This document shows positions 38,559-48,213 of a DNA stretch of 49,275 bases, piece after piece. Source of the stretch: Pseudomonadales bacterium (GTDB lineage Bacteria > Pseudomonadota > Gammaproteobacteria > Pseudomonadales > UBA7434). The position numbers were made by a program, and so were the translations under genes. The notes beneath the pieces are model-generated. The model saw only the letters and a list, made by a program, of their open reading frames with translations, was not told the origin of the DNA and did not search any database. Position 1 is the first letter of the stretch, and every line of letters starts with the position of its first letter. Where the stretch lies: the NCBI GenBank assembly GCA_013043705.1, contig JABDNS010000026.1:1-49275 (forward strand), in the 5' to 3' direction.

Positions 38559-39320
38559 TCACGCGCCCGTTTGAACGCTCATAAACGGATTCATCAGGCG
38601 ACTGAGGGGGCCGGTGAAGCGGATCGGCGCCTCGACCGAGGAAAGGCACAGGCAGTCCATGTCCTTGCTGGCCGTGGGGCGATGGCTGTCGCCTTCACCC
38701 ATTAGCATAAAATCGCCGGGCAAATACAGGCCGCGCTGGTCTGAGAAACTGCCTTTCAGCACAACCGTAACCTCTTCGCCGCGGTGATCATGGTTGGGCA
38801 CGCCGCCCCCTGCACGAAGACGATGCAGCGATACCTCGCGCGCCTGGTCGCCGGCACCGAGTCGCGCAACGCTAAGCGTGGAGCCGAGCTTGCGCCACTG
38901 TAGTGAATCGAAGCCGCCGGGCACCAGCTTACGCACGCAGGTTGGCAAGCCGAGCGCATCGCTGGCGTCTTCAGCTGGCGAAGAAGAGGTATTTGGTGCG
39001 ACAACCGGATCGGCATTATCGGCAGTAGCAGTAGTTGCCGCAGCACGCGCCTGCGCATCAATTTTCTCGAACACACCTTGCAGCAGCGCGTCGTCGGGCG
39101 TGCTGGCAAAAGCGGCGGGGGGGTGTTGCCCGAAACCCTGCGCTGAGCCTTCGGCCTGTTTCTGCATCAATGAACCACCGAGTGCGTTGAGCTCGGCTAC
39201 GCGCTGGCGGCAGGACCCACAGAACTCCAGATGCGCACTAACGCATAGCGCATTGGCCAGCGTTAGCGTGCCGGATGAATAATCGACTAACCAGTTGATA
39301 TTAGGATGAAACTGCGCCAT
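38559..39320 (-). CDS. ChrR-family anti-sigma factor (zinc-binding N-terminus, cupin C-terminus)
   Basis: HLEFCGSCR zinc-binding motif at the N-terminus; C-terminal cupin 'GGGVPNHDHRGEEVTVVLKGSFSDQRGLYLPGDF'; downstream of an ECF sigma gene on the same strand. Confidence 0.9.
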   Translation of the reverse strand: MAQFHPNINWLVDYSSGTLTLANALCVSAHLEFCGSCRQRVAELNALGGSLMQKQAEGSAQGFGQHPPAAFASTPDDALLQGVFEKIDAQARAAATTATADNADPVVAPNTSSSPAEDASDALGLPTCVRKLVPGGFDSLQWRKLGSTLSVARLGAGDQAREVSLHRLRAGGGVPNHDHRGEEVTVVLKGSFSDQRGLYLPGDFMLMGEGDSHRPTASKDMDCLCLSSVEAPIRFTGPLSRLMNPFMSVQTGA

Positions 39321-39400
39321 TGAAAAACCTGCCGTATAACGAATTACTTAAAAAACAACCTACTTACGCGCGCTGCGACAATTCGGATCAATCGCTGCGA

Positions 39401-40024
39401 TCACTCCGCCGTTTCCAGCGACGAAGCGGTGTACTCCGCCAGCTCGTCTCCAATATTGATTCGAAGCTTGGCCAACGCCAGACGCACGCGGGACTTTACC
39501 GTGCCCAGCGGTATCCCGTTGGCTTCGGACACCTCGGCGTGAGTTTTGCCGTGCACGTAGATTTGCTTGAGAACGCTGGCTTGCTCGTCGGGCAGGGTGT
39601 CGATTGCCCCGTGAATAGTGGATTCCACACGGCGCTGCTCCAGCGACGCGTAGGGCGCTTCCTCTTCCGCCATCGGCCACAGGTCGTCTGCGGTGAGCGG
39701 CGTGTCGATGCGTTTGAGTTTACGCAGATAATCGGTCCGACAGTTTCTGGCGATGGTAAAGATCCAGGTGCTGACGCTGGCCTTGTCGGGGTTGAATGAC
39801 GCGGCCTTTAACCAAACCTTGAGCATGACGTCTTGAACCAGTTCGTCGGCCATCTCGGGCGCGGTGTACTGCGATTTCAGCATCAGGCAAAAACTTCTGA
39901 TTTTTGGCGCAAAATGGGCAAATAATTTCTCGAATGCGGCACGATCACTATGCTCGGCAATTTTTTTCATCAGCGGCGCCCAATCATCCACGGCACGCTC
40001 GAATTGACTATCGCTTGGCTGCAT
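39401..40024 (-). CDS. ECF RNA polymerase sigma factor, RpoE/ECF11-like
   Basis: Sigma region 2 'ADELVQDVMLKVWLKAASFNPDKASVSTWIFTIARNCRTDYLRKLKR'; region 4 'LPDEQASVLKQIYVHGKTHAEVSEANGIPLGTVKSRVRLALAKLR'. Likely start MQPSDSQFER at 40024. Confidence 0.92.
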   Translation of the reverse strand: MQPSDSQFERAVDDWAPLMKKIAEHSDRAAFEKLFAHFAPKIRSFCLMLKSQYTAPEMADELVQDVMLKVWLKAASFNPDKASVSTWIFTIARNCRTDYLRKLKRIDTPLTADDLWPMAEEEAPYASLEQRRVESTIHGAIDTLPDEQASVLKQIYVHGKTHAEVSEANGIPLGTVKSRVRLALAKLRINIGDELAEYTASSLETAE

Positions 40025-40361
40025 TGCGTTTCTTTTTCGTTGGGCATCGCGCAAGGATTCAATCTTTCGCGCGGCGGGTTGGGTCGGCGCCTGTTGGGTC
40101 TGGCGACACGCTTCTGGAGATCGCGATTGTAGCATCGTCGGGCCTCGAGTTCGGATTGGGCACAACGGCCAACCCGCTGTGCTTCGTAATGCCTTTATCT
40201 CTACGCAGCAAGTGCAGGCATGGACCACCAGCAAATGAAACTGGCTGTGCCAGCCAGCGGCGAGTGAACCGAATGCTGCTGATTCCAGTAAAATAGTGGC
40301 TTTGAGCTGGCGAAATGGCTACTTTTTGCTCATTCGCGAAAAGGGGCGACAGGCAACAATA

Positions 40362-41354
40362 ATGATCAGCGACACGCAAGCCCGGCAACATGGCGACAGC
40401 AACAGTGGGCCGCGCCATAAGATACCTATCGGTATTAGTAGCTGCCTGCTCGGAGAGCGGGTTCGCTTTGACGGTGGCCACAAGCGCAATAGCTACATAC
40501 TCGATACGCTGGGGCAGTATTTTGCTTACCGCGCCTACTGCCCCGAAATGGCGATTGGCTTGGGCGTGCCGCGCGAAACGATCAGGCTGGTTGATGTAGA
40601 TGGCGCAATACGCGTGCGTGGAAGCAAAAATGAAAGCCTTGATGTAAGTGAACAGCTAGAGCAGGCTGCGCACAGCCAAGCGCACTGGCACCGGGAAATA
40701 TGTGGCTATATCGTGAAAAAGGATTCCCCCAGTTGCGGCATGGAGCGGGTAAAGGTTTATACCGCAGGGCATGTCGAGCGTCGCGGTTCTGGCGCTTACA
40801 CCCGGGTCTTGATGGACAATTTTCCGGATCTGCCGGTGGAAGAAGAGGGTCGGTTGGGTGATGCGGCATTGCGTGAAAACTTTGTCCAGAGAGTGTTTAT
40901 TTTCCGGCGCTGGCGCGAAATGCTTGGCGCAGAGTTTGGCTGGCGAGAGCTCACTGAATTCCATGCGCGGCATAAGTATATTCTATATAGCCACGATCAA
41001 GAACTAACAAGGGAGTTGGGCAGGGAACTAGCAGATGCCCACAAACAACCTTTGCTTGACTATGCGCCGAAGTATCTCTCTTCGTTGATGAAAATTTTAA
41101 AAATAACCGCCACGCGAAAAAACCATGTCAATACACTGCAACATATTCGCGGTTACTTAAAGACAGAGCTCGATGGCGAAGACAAGCGCGAGCTGTCCGA
41201 GAGCATCGAAAACTATCGCCTGGGCTTGTTACCACTCATCGTTCCAATTACGTTGCTACGGCACCATTTCAGGCGCAACCCCGACCCGTACATTGAACAG
41301 TCCTGGTATTTGCGTCCGCATCCCGATGAACTGATGCTGTTGAATACGCTATAG
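40362..41354 (+). CDS. DUF523 + DUF1722 (YbgA-like) protein
   Basis: 'IGISSCLLGERVRFDGGHKRN', 'KKDSPSCGMERVKVY' (DUF523); 'FHARHKYILYSHDQELTRELGRELAD' (DUF1722). Confidence 0.92.
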   Translation: MISDTQARQHGDSNSGPRHKIPIGISSCLLGERVRFDGGHKRNSYILDTLGQYFAYRAYCPEMAIGLGVPRETIRLVDVDGAIRVRGSKNESLDVSEQLEQAAHSQAHWHREICGYIVKKDSPSCGMERVKVYTAGHVERRGSGAYTRVLMDNFPDLPVEEEGRLGDAALRENFVQRVFIFRRWREMLGAEFGWRELTEFHARHKYILYSHDQELTRELGRELADAHKQPLLDYAPKYLSSLMKILKITATRKNHVNTLQHIRGYLKTELDGEDKRELSESIENYRLGLLPLIVPITLLRHHFRRNPDPYIEQSWYLRPHPDELMLLNTL

Positions 41355-41404
41355 CGCAGCGCAAAGCCAATGCGCGCCAGTCAACAACAAAACAAGAAAA
41401 TACT

Positions 41405-42844
41405 ATGAGTAATTCAAGCAGCAATATTGTTATCCATTGGTTCCGCCAGGACTTGCGCCTTGCCGACAATCCCGGGTTGTATGAAGCCAATGCTCAGGGC
41501 AAAGTATTGCCGGTGTATATCCTGGACGATGAAAATGCCGGCGACTGGAAAATGGGCGCGGCTAGTCGCGTTTGGTTGCACGACTCTCTGGCAAAGCTCG
41601 ACCAGTCGCTGAGCGGGCATTTAAAGTTGTTTGTTGGCGACGCGTTAAAGATTCTACCGCAGCTGGTTAAAGACATCGGTGCAGAGGCGGTGCACTGGAA
41701 TCGTTGCTACGAGCCCTGGCGCATTGCCCGCGATGAAAAAATAAAAAAATCGCTGAGGGATATGGGTATCGATGTGCAAAGCCACAACGGTTCACTGCTG
41801 TGGGAACCGTGGACGATTAGCAAAAAGGATGGCACGCCGTACAAGGTTTTCACTCCATACTTCAAAAAGGGCTGCCTGGGTGCGCCCGAGCCGCGAGCGC
41901 CAATCGCTAGGCCGAATCGAATCAGTTATGCAAAGCCCGGCAAGCTCAACGGTGAGGTGGCGTTAGAGGCTATGAACCTGGAGCCTGAAATTCGCTGGGA
42001 TAAAAGCATTCGCGATGCGTGGCGCGTTGGGGAAGACGCCGCCAGCGATGCGCTTGAAACTTTTGTGCAAGACAACTTGCATCAATACAAAAAGGGCAGG
42101 GATTTCCCCGCCAGTGGCGCGACATCCAGGCTTTCGCCACACCTGCATTTTGGCGAGATTTCGCCGCAGCAGGTGTGGGGGCGCATCAGGCGCGAAGAGG
42201 CGCATGCCGGTTCCTCCGACTTGCAGCATTTTATGAGTGAGCTGGGATGGCGCGAGTTTTCATACTACTTACTGTTTCATTGGCCAACGCTGCCGGATAA
42301 GCCGTTCAACGAAAAATTTAAAGCATTTCCGTGGCGCAACGCCAAGCGCCCGCTGCAAAAATGGCAGCGCGGCCAGACCGGCTTTCCCATTATCGATGCT
42401 GGCATGCGTGAGTTGTGGCAAACCGGCTACATGCATAATCGTGTGCGCATGGTGGTTGCCTCTTTCCTGGTTAAGAATCAATTGTTGCACTGGCGCCACG
42501 GCGAAGCGTGGTTTTGGGATTGCCTGGTCGATGCTGACCTGGCCAGCAACAGTGCCAGCTGGCAGTGGGTGGCCGGATGCGGCGCCGATGCCGCGCCCTA
42601 TTTCAGGATTTTCAACCCGGTGTTGCAGAGCGAGAAGTTCGACAAGCAAGGCAACTATATTAAGCAGTACTGCCCTGAGTTGTCGGGGCTTTCCGGCAAG
42701 GCCTTACACCAGCCCTGGCTGGCCTCTGCCGAGGAGTTGCAAGCCGCAGGCGTTGAGCTGGGCCGGGACTACCCAGAGCCGATCCTGGATTTGAAAATTT
42801 CCCGGGAAGAGTCGCTGTCAGCCTACCGTTCGCTCAAGGAATGA
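41405..42844 (+). CDS. phrB: Deoxyribodipyrimidine photolyase (class I cryptochrome/photolyase family)
   Basis: 'IHWFRQDLRLADNPGL', 'TSRLSPHLHFGEISPQQVW', 'DAGMRELWQTGYMHNRVRMVVASFLVKNQL', 'DCLVDADLASNSASWQWVAGCGADAAPYFRIFNP'. Confidence 0.95.
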   Translation: MSNSSSNIVIHWFRQDLRLADNPGLYEANAQGKVLPVYILDDENAGDWKMGAASRVWLHDSLAKLDQSLSGHLKLFVGDALKILPQLVKDIGAEAVHWNRCYEPWRIARDEKIKKSLRDMGIDVQSHNGSLLWEPWTISKKDGTPYKVFTPYFKKGCLGAPEPRAPIARPNRISYAKPGKLNGEVALEAMNLEPEIRWDKSIRDAWRVGEDAASDALETFVQDNLHQYKKGRDFPASGATSRLSPHLHFGEISPQQVWGRIRREEAHAGSSDLQHFMSELGWREFSYYLLFHWPTLPDKPFNEKFKAFPWRNAKRPLQKWQRGQTGFPIIDAGMRELWQTGYMHNRVRMVVASFLVKNQLLHWRHGEAWFWDCLVDADLASNSASWQWVAGCGADAAPYFRIFNPVLQSEKFDKQGNYIKQYCPELSGLSGKALHQPWLASAEELQAAGVELGRDYPEPILDLKISREESLSAYRSLKE

Positions 42845-43011
42845 ACGCTGCAACGCTTTGCGCCGGTATCTGCCGCAGTACCTGCACCTATGCCACGCCG
42901 CTCGTGTCCGCCTGGCGCTAGCAAGGTCAAAACAAAGGCGCCCGATCGATTATCTTTCGAACTCGCCGTGCAAATGCGGTAAACTCTTCGCTCACTTCGA
43001 GGCAGTGGGCA

Positions 43012-44805
43012 ATGACACTTCATAAAGACGTAATCGCCGAGATTGAAGCCAGCGAATCGGGGCCGCATATCGGGGCTTTCTTCGATTTTGATGGCACCAT
43101 CATCTACGGCTACTCCGCATTCACCTTCATTCGCGAGCAGGTCAAGCGTGGCGATGTATCGGCCAGGGAATTTGCCGAACTCGCGGCCGCGATGACCAGT
43201 TTTGGCCTGGGCAGCATTGGCTTTTCGTCGATGATGGTTATTACCTCCCAATTCATGCGCGGCATGTCCGAGGCCAGCTACATTGAATTTGCCGAGCAGC
43301 TGCACGAGAAATATATTTCCAGGCTGATCTACCCGGAAAGTCGAGCGTTGATTGAAGCGCATGAGCGCAAAGGCCACACCGTTGCCATTATTTCATCGGC
43401 ACTTCCATACCAGGTTGAACCCGCGGCAAAGAACCTGGGTATTGAGCACGTGCTCTGCTCCCGGCTCGAAGTTAAAAATGGCAAGTTCACCGGCTCGGTT
43501 GAGAGGCCCACCTGTTTTGGGCCCGGTAAAGTCACAGCGGCCAAAGAGCTCGCTACCCGCTTCGGTGTCGACCTGCAAGATACCTTCTTCTACTCCGATA
43601 GCGATGATGACCTTGAATTGCTCAAGGCAGTGGGCAAGCCCAGGCCACTCAACCCCAACCGCAAGTTAACCGCTATCGCCGAGCGCCATGGCTGGCCGAT
43701 TCGACGCTTCGCCAGCCGGGGTCGCGCAGGTATTACCGACTGGGCCAGGGCGATTGCGGCAACTGGTAGTGTGGTTGGCTCCTTCGCAGCCGGCCTGCCT
43801 ATTTGGGCGCTTACCGGCTCACGCCGGCGCGCGCAAAATTTCTCGGCAACCTTGTTTGCCGAAACGGCCAGTGCACTGATCGGTCTGAACTTGAAAGTCG
43901 AAGGCGAGGAAAACCTTTGGTCGCACCGGCCTGCGGTGTTTGTATTTAATCATCAAAGCAAGGCCGACGTGGTAATTATGGTGAGCCTGTTAAGGCGCGA
44001 TATCGCCGGGGTGGGTAAACAGGAGATCAGGAAAATACCGGTGGTGGGCAAAGTCATGGAGCTTGCCGGTACGGTACTGATTGACCGGGCCAATGCCGGC
44101 AGTGCCATAGAAGCGATGAAGCCGCTGGTGGATGTGATGCAAAAAGAAGGTAAGTCGGTGGTGATTGCGCCGGAAGGCACGCGAACTATTACGCCAAAGC
44201 TGGCGCCTTTCAAAAAAGGCGCGTTTCACCTTGCCATCCAGGCTGGCGTGCCCATTGTTCCCGTGGTCATTCACAACGCGCTCGATAGTGCGCCCAAAGG
44301 TGATTTCGTTTTTCATCCGGCTACCGTAGAGGTCGATGTTTTGCCGCCGGTTGATACCAGTAATTGGAAGGCTGAAACCATCGACACGCATATCCATGAG
44401 GTGCGCTGCATGTTCCAGCGCACGCTCGGCCAACCTGAAGATCCACCGGGGGCTAGAACTGTAGCGGGTAAATCCAGCCTCGCGAAGCCAGCTTCCAAAA
44501 GCAAGACGTCGTTATCGAAAACCGGCAGCAAAGTACGCAGGGGAAACGCGAGTGCATCGGTATCTGGTAATAGCAAATCGCGAGCCAGGTCTTTAGCGGT
44601 TAAAAAACCGGCGGCTACGAGTACCATCCAGAATATTTCATTGAAAGCAAAACTCGACAAATTAACCGACGCCAAGCATGCGCCAGACAAGCGTTCGGGG
44701 GGCAAGCCATCGGGCGCTGCTGCGAGCAGCAGCGCAGGCGAACCCACTTCGGTTGAGGCCGGGCAGCCTGGCACTTCGAATAGCTCCGGGCAAAGTAACG
44801 CTTGA
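43012..44805 (+). CDS. HAD-IB hydrolase fused to PlsC-like lysophospholipid acyltransferase, with low-complexity basic C-terminal tail
   Basis: 'FFDFDGTIIYGYSAFTFI' (HAD), 'FNHQSKADVVIM', 'APEGTRT', 'FKKGAFHLAIQAGVPIVPVVIHNA' (acyltransferase blocks I, III, IV). Confidence 0.92.
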   Translation: MTLHKDVIAEIEASESGPHIGAFFDFDGTIIYGYSAFTFIREQVKRGDVSAREFAELAAAMTSFGLGSIGFSSMMVITSQFMRGMSEASYIEFAEQLHEKYISRLIYPESRALIEAHERKGHTVAIISSALPYQVEPAAKNLGIEHVLCSRLEVKNGKFTGSVERPTCFGPGKVTAAKELATRFGVDLQDTFFYSDSDDDLELLKAVGKPRPLNPNRKLTAIAERHGWPIRRFASRGRAGITDWARAIAATGSVVGSFAAGLPIWALTGSRRRAQNFSATLFAETASALIGLNLKVEGEENLWSHRPAVFVFNHQSKADVVIMVSLLRRDIAGVGKQEIRKIPVVGKVMELAGTVLIDRANAGSAIEAMKPLVDVMQKEGKSVVIAPEGTRTITPKLAPFKKGAFHLAIQAGVPIVPVVIHNALDSAPKGDFVFHPATVEVDVLPPVDTSNWKAETIDTHIHEVRCMFQRTLGQPEDPPGARTVAGKSSLAKPASKSKTSLSKTGSKVRRGNASASVSGNSKSRARSLAVKKPAATSTIQNISLKAKLDKLTDAKHAPDKRSGGKPSGAAASSSAGEPTSVEAGQPGTSNSSGQSNA

Positions 44806-44828
44806 TGTAACGGAAGGATGCCCTGGCA

Positions 44829-47153
44829 GTGAATCCTGTTCGATGGCCGCAGCAAGCGCAGCAACCGATTCTTTTTATTCTCGATGCGGCGCTTGATGTT
44901 GAAGTTGAGCTGCTGCGCGATTTTATAGAAGAGCAGCGCGCCACGGCGGAGTATGAGGGCGACGTGCTCTCGGTTGTGCTGCCAATCTTTCGCAACCAGG
45001 AAGATATTCCCAGCGAAAAGCTTGCACAAGTACTCAAGGTAAACAAAAACACCCAGGTTGTTCCCGTGCGCGTGGCCTGGTTACGCTCGCTCAACCAGAA
45101 AAATCATTCTCCGCGCCTTCGCGACCTGATCTTTGGGGATCCGCGTCGCCCCGGACCCTGGCGTGCGCGTCGCTACCTTCGCGGTGGCGATGAGCGCGTA
45201 AAAGTGCTGGTTGCCAAATCCGCCAGTATCGAACAGCTTGAAACGCGCATGCGTGAGCATCGCGGAACAGACTATACAGAGGCGGCCTTTTGCGAGTTTG
45301 TTGCAGGCCAGGCCGGTCTGGCGCTGGATTTGGCCGAGCGCAGCCTGCGCGGTAACCGCTACCGTGTACCGCGACGCGTGGCTACAAATTTGATGCACTC
45401 GCCAAGCTACCAAAAAGCCATGCAACAGCTGGCCGCTGATACCGGTACGCCGTCCAAAGCGCTGGAGCAGGAAGCTGAAAAGATCATGCAGGAGCTGATT
45501 GCCACGCCGCGATCGTTCTGGATTGATGTAATGGCAGCCTTCACAAGCAAGTTTGTATCGCTGGGCTACGAGTCGGAGATGGTGGTTGACCAGCAAGGCC
45601 TGGAGCGCGTGCGCAAGCTGGTGCGCGAATATCCCACTGCATTGGTGTGGACGCATAAAACGCACGTCGACGGATTCGCTGTTTTTACCTTGTTTTATGA
45701 CAATGATTTTCCCGCACCGCATGTGCTTGGCGGTATCAACATGGCTTTTGCGGGGCTGGGCTATGTGGCCAAGCGAGCGGGCGGCATTTTTATTCGCCGC
45801 AGTTTTAAAGACAACAAGCTCTACAAAATAATACTCAGGCAGTACATTGCCTATCTTCTTGAAAAGCGATTCCCGCTAACCTGGGCTTTCGAAGGTACAC
45901 GCTCGCGCGTGGGTAAGCTGATGCCGCCGCGCTACGGTGTTTTCAAATACGTGATTGAGGCTGCGCACGCAGGCGATGCAAGCAATCTGCATTTCATACC
46001 CATTGCCATCAATTATGACTTGATTGGCGATGTCGATGATTACACCTACGAGCAGTCGGGTGGCAAGAAGCAGGCGGAAAGCCTGCGCTGGTTTATCAAC
46101 TACATGCGCGGATTGCGCCAGCCGCTGGGACGCATTTATGTGAATTTTGGCGAGCCAGTCATTATCGAGAAAGCGCCGCAGCCGGGAGATACACTCGCCC
46201 TGCAAAAAGTTGCCTTTCAGGTTGGCGTGGAAGTAAACCGGGTTACGCCATTAACGCTACCCTCGGTAATTACGATGATATTGCTTGGCGCTGCACCACG
46301 TGCGTTAACCGCGGAGGAGTTATCTGTCGAGCTACATGCCATTCTCGATTGGGCGCGAGCACACAATGTACCTATCTCTTCAAGCCTCGATCCTGACCAC
46401 CGCGCCTCTTATGGGCGTTTGCTGGATGTGCTGGTTAACAAGGGTTTGGTTACGCGCTACGATGGTGGCCCGGAAGAAGTTTTTGCCATTGCCGCACAGC
46501 AACATGCTACGGCTGGCTATTACCGCAACACCGTTATCCATCACTTTGTGATCAAGGCAATTGGCGAATTAGCGCTGTTGTATGTTGCCAGCAATACCGA
46601 TGCTGGCCTGGATGAGTTTTGGCAAGAAGCGGAGCGCCTGCGCGACCTGTTTAAGTTCGAGTTTTTCTATTCACCCATCGATGAATTTCGCAAACAGCTT
46701 GATCAGGAGCTGGTGCATTATTATCCGCAGTGGGAAGCGAGACTAATGGAGTCGAACTCGGCGGCGCAAAAAATGGTGCATGGCAGCAGGCCATTGGTAG
46801 CCCACGCCGCGCTGCTACCGTTTGTAGAAGCGTATCGGGTGGTGGCGGATGTGTTGGCTATTGCCGGCGAAGAGCCACTGATGGACAACAAAGAGTGCGT
46901 CAGGCAATCGCTTGCTTACGCGCGGCAGGCATTCTTGCAGCAGCGCATTACCAGCGAGGCTTCAATTGGCAAGCTGATGTTTGAAAACGGCTATAAGCTT
47001 ATGGCTAACCAGGGCCTGGTATTTTCAGATCCGGAATCGCTCGATACTGATGCACTGGCAAGCCTGGTTGAACGCAGAGCAAAAATGAGCCAGACCATGC
47101 GCGAACTATGCAGGCGCATCGATACCATTCGCAGTAACGCATTATTGCGCTAA
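44829..47153 (+). CDS. plsB: Glycerol-3-phosphate 1-O-acyltransferase (PlsB-like)
   Basis: 'VWTHKTHVDGF' (Hx4D), 'GGIFIRRSFKDNKLYKIILRQYI', 'FEGTRSRVGKLMPPRYGVFKYVIEA', 'FIPIAINYD'. GTG start. Confidence 0.9.
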   Translation: MNPVRWPQQAQQPILFILDAALDVEVELLRDFIEEQRATAEYEGDVLSVVLPIFRNQEDIPSEKLAQVLKVNKNTQVVPVRVAWLRSLNQKNHSPRLRDLIFGDPRRPGPWRARRYLRGGDERVKVLVAKSASIEQLETRMREHRGTDYTEAAFCEFVAGQAGLALDLAERSLRGNRYRVPRRVATNLMHSPSYQKAMQQLAADTGTPSKALEQEAEKIMQELIATPRSFWIDVMAAFTSKFVSLGYESEMVVDQQGLERVRKLVREYPTALVWTHKTHVDGFAVFTLFYDNDFPAPHVLGGINMAFAGLGYVAKRAGGIFIRRSFKDNKLYKIILRQYIAYLLEKRFPLTWAFEGTRSRVGKLMPPRYGVFKYVIEAAHAGDASNLHFIPIAINYDLIGDVDDYTYEQSGGKKQAESLRWFINYMRGLRQPLGRIYVNFGEPVIIEKAPQPGDTLALQKVAFQVGVEVNRVTPLTLPSVITMILLGAAPRALTAEELSVELHAILDWARAHNVPISSSLDPDHRASYGRLLDVLVNKGLVTRYDGGPEEVFAIAAQQHATAGYYRNTVIHHFVIKAIGELALLYVASNTDAGLDEFWQEAERLRDLFKFEFFYSPIDEFRKQLDQELVHYYPQWEARLMESNSAAQKMVHGSRPLVAHAALLPFVEAYRVVADVLAIAGEEPLMDNKECVRQSLAYARQAFLQQRITSEASIGKLMFENGYKLMANQGLVFSDPESLDTDALASLVERRAKMSQTMRELCRRIDTIRSNALLR

Positions 47154-47211
47154 TCGACCATGTGCATGGATCTGGAATTATTTCAGTTTATAAATATAAC
47201 GGGAGTTCGGT

Positions 47212-48213
47212 ATGAAATTAAAAGCGGCTTTGCTTGGCGGTGGATCGTGGGGTACTACGGTTGCATCCCTAATGGCTCGCAACACCGACGTCATGCTTTG
47301 GGCGCGCGACGAAGCGGTGGTTACTGAAATTAATGAGCAGCGCAGTAATTCAAAGTATTTGCCCGATGCCCAATTGCCGCGCAGGTTAAGCGCTACCTCT
47401 GATTTGAAGCAGGCGCTGCAGGAAGTCGATGTGCTGGTAATGGGTATTCCCTCGCAAAATTTCCGCAAAGTGCTCGAAGCTGCCAAGCAGTACATTCGCC
47501 CATGGGTACCGATCATCAGCCTGACCAAAGGTTTGGAGCACAGCACTAATTTGCGCATGACCGAGATTATTAAGGAAGTGCTGCCGGGGCATCCTATCGG
47601 CGTGTTAACGGGCCCTAACCTCGCCAGGGAAATTATGGCAGGGCAAGCCGCCGCAGGTGTTATCGCCATGGAAGACAAAAACATCCAACTCAAGTTACAA
47701 GAGCTTTTTCGCAGTGGGCTGTTCAGGGTTTACACCAACCCCGACGTAGTGGGTTGTGAGCTCGGTGGGGTGCTGAAAAATGTTATCGCGATTGCGGTAG
47801 GTATGGGTGACGGGCAGGGTGCGGGCGACAACACACGCGCTGCCTTGATAACGCGTGGTTTAGCAGAGGTCACCCGGCTCGGCGTGGCCATGGGTGGTAG
47901 GGCCGAAACTTTTTCCGGCCTGGCGGGGATGGGCGATATGATTGCTACCTGCACCAGCACGCAAAGCCGCAACCGGCATGTGGGCGTGGAGCTGGGCAAA
48001 GGCCGAACCATCGATGAAATTATCAAGGAAATGGTTATGGTTGCAGAAGGTGTGAAGAGTATTCCGGCGGTGATTGCTATGTCCGATAAATATGAAGTCG
48101 ATATGCCCATAACGCGAGACGTTTATCGCGTTGTCTGCGAAGGCGGGACGGCAAAACAAGCCTACCGCGGCCTGCTTCGTGTTACCGCGGGCGCTGAGTC
48201 GGAGCCAGGTTAA
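47212..48213 (+). CDS. gpsA: NAD(P)-dependent glycerol-3-phosphate dehydrogenase
   Basis: 'LLGGGSWGTTVASLMARN', 'GIPSQNFRKVL', 'LTKGLEHSTNLRMTEII', 'ELGGVLKNVIAIAVGMGDGQGAGDNTRAALITRGLAEVTRLGVAMGG'. Confidence 0.96.
   Translation: MKLKAALLGGGSWGTTVASLMARNTDVMLWARDEAVVTEINEQRSNSKYLPDAQLPRRLSATSDLKQALQEVDVLVMGIPSQNFRKVLEAAKQYIRPWVPIISLTKGLEHSTNLRMTEIIKEVLPGHPIGVLTGPNLAREIMAGQAAAGVIAMEDKNIQLKLQELFRSGLFRVYTNPDVVGCELGGVLKNVIAIAVGMGDGQGAGDNTRAALITRGLAEVTRLGVAMGGRAETFSGLAGMGDMIATCTSTQSRNRHVGVELGKGRTIDEIIKEMVMVAEGVKSIPAVIAMSDKYEVDMPITRDVYRVVCEGGTAKQAYRGLLRVTAGAESEPG

Noticed and set aside
40025-40361. Possible ECF (RpoE-type) promoter between the sigma gene and DUF523-DUF1722 (e.g. TGATTCC at 40279)
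   Set aside because: No convincing -35/-10 pair with correct spacing could be identified by eye.
42823-43377. 184-aa minus-strand ORF
   Set aside because: It overlaps the start of the well-supported HAD-PlsC gene and the end of phrB, and has no recognisable domain.
44818-44832. Mini-ORF ATG CCC TGG CAG TGA overlapping the plsB GTG start
   Set aside because: The GGAAGG Shine-Dalgarno abuts the ATG with no spacing, so initiation there is unlikely; the spacing fits the GTG better.
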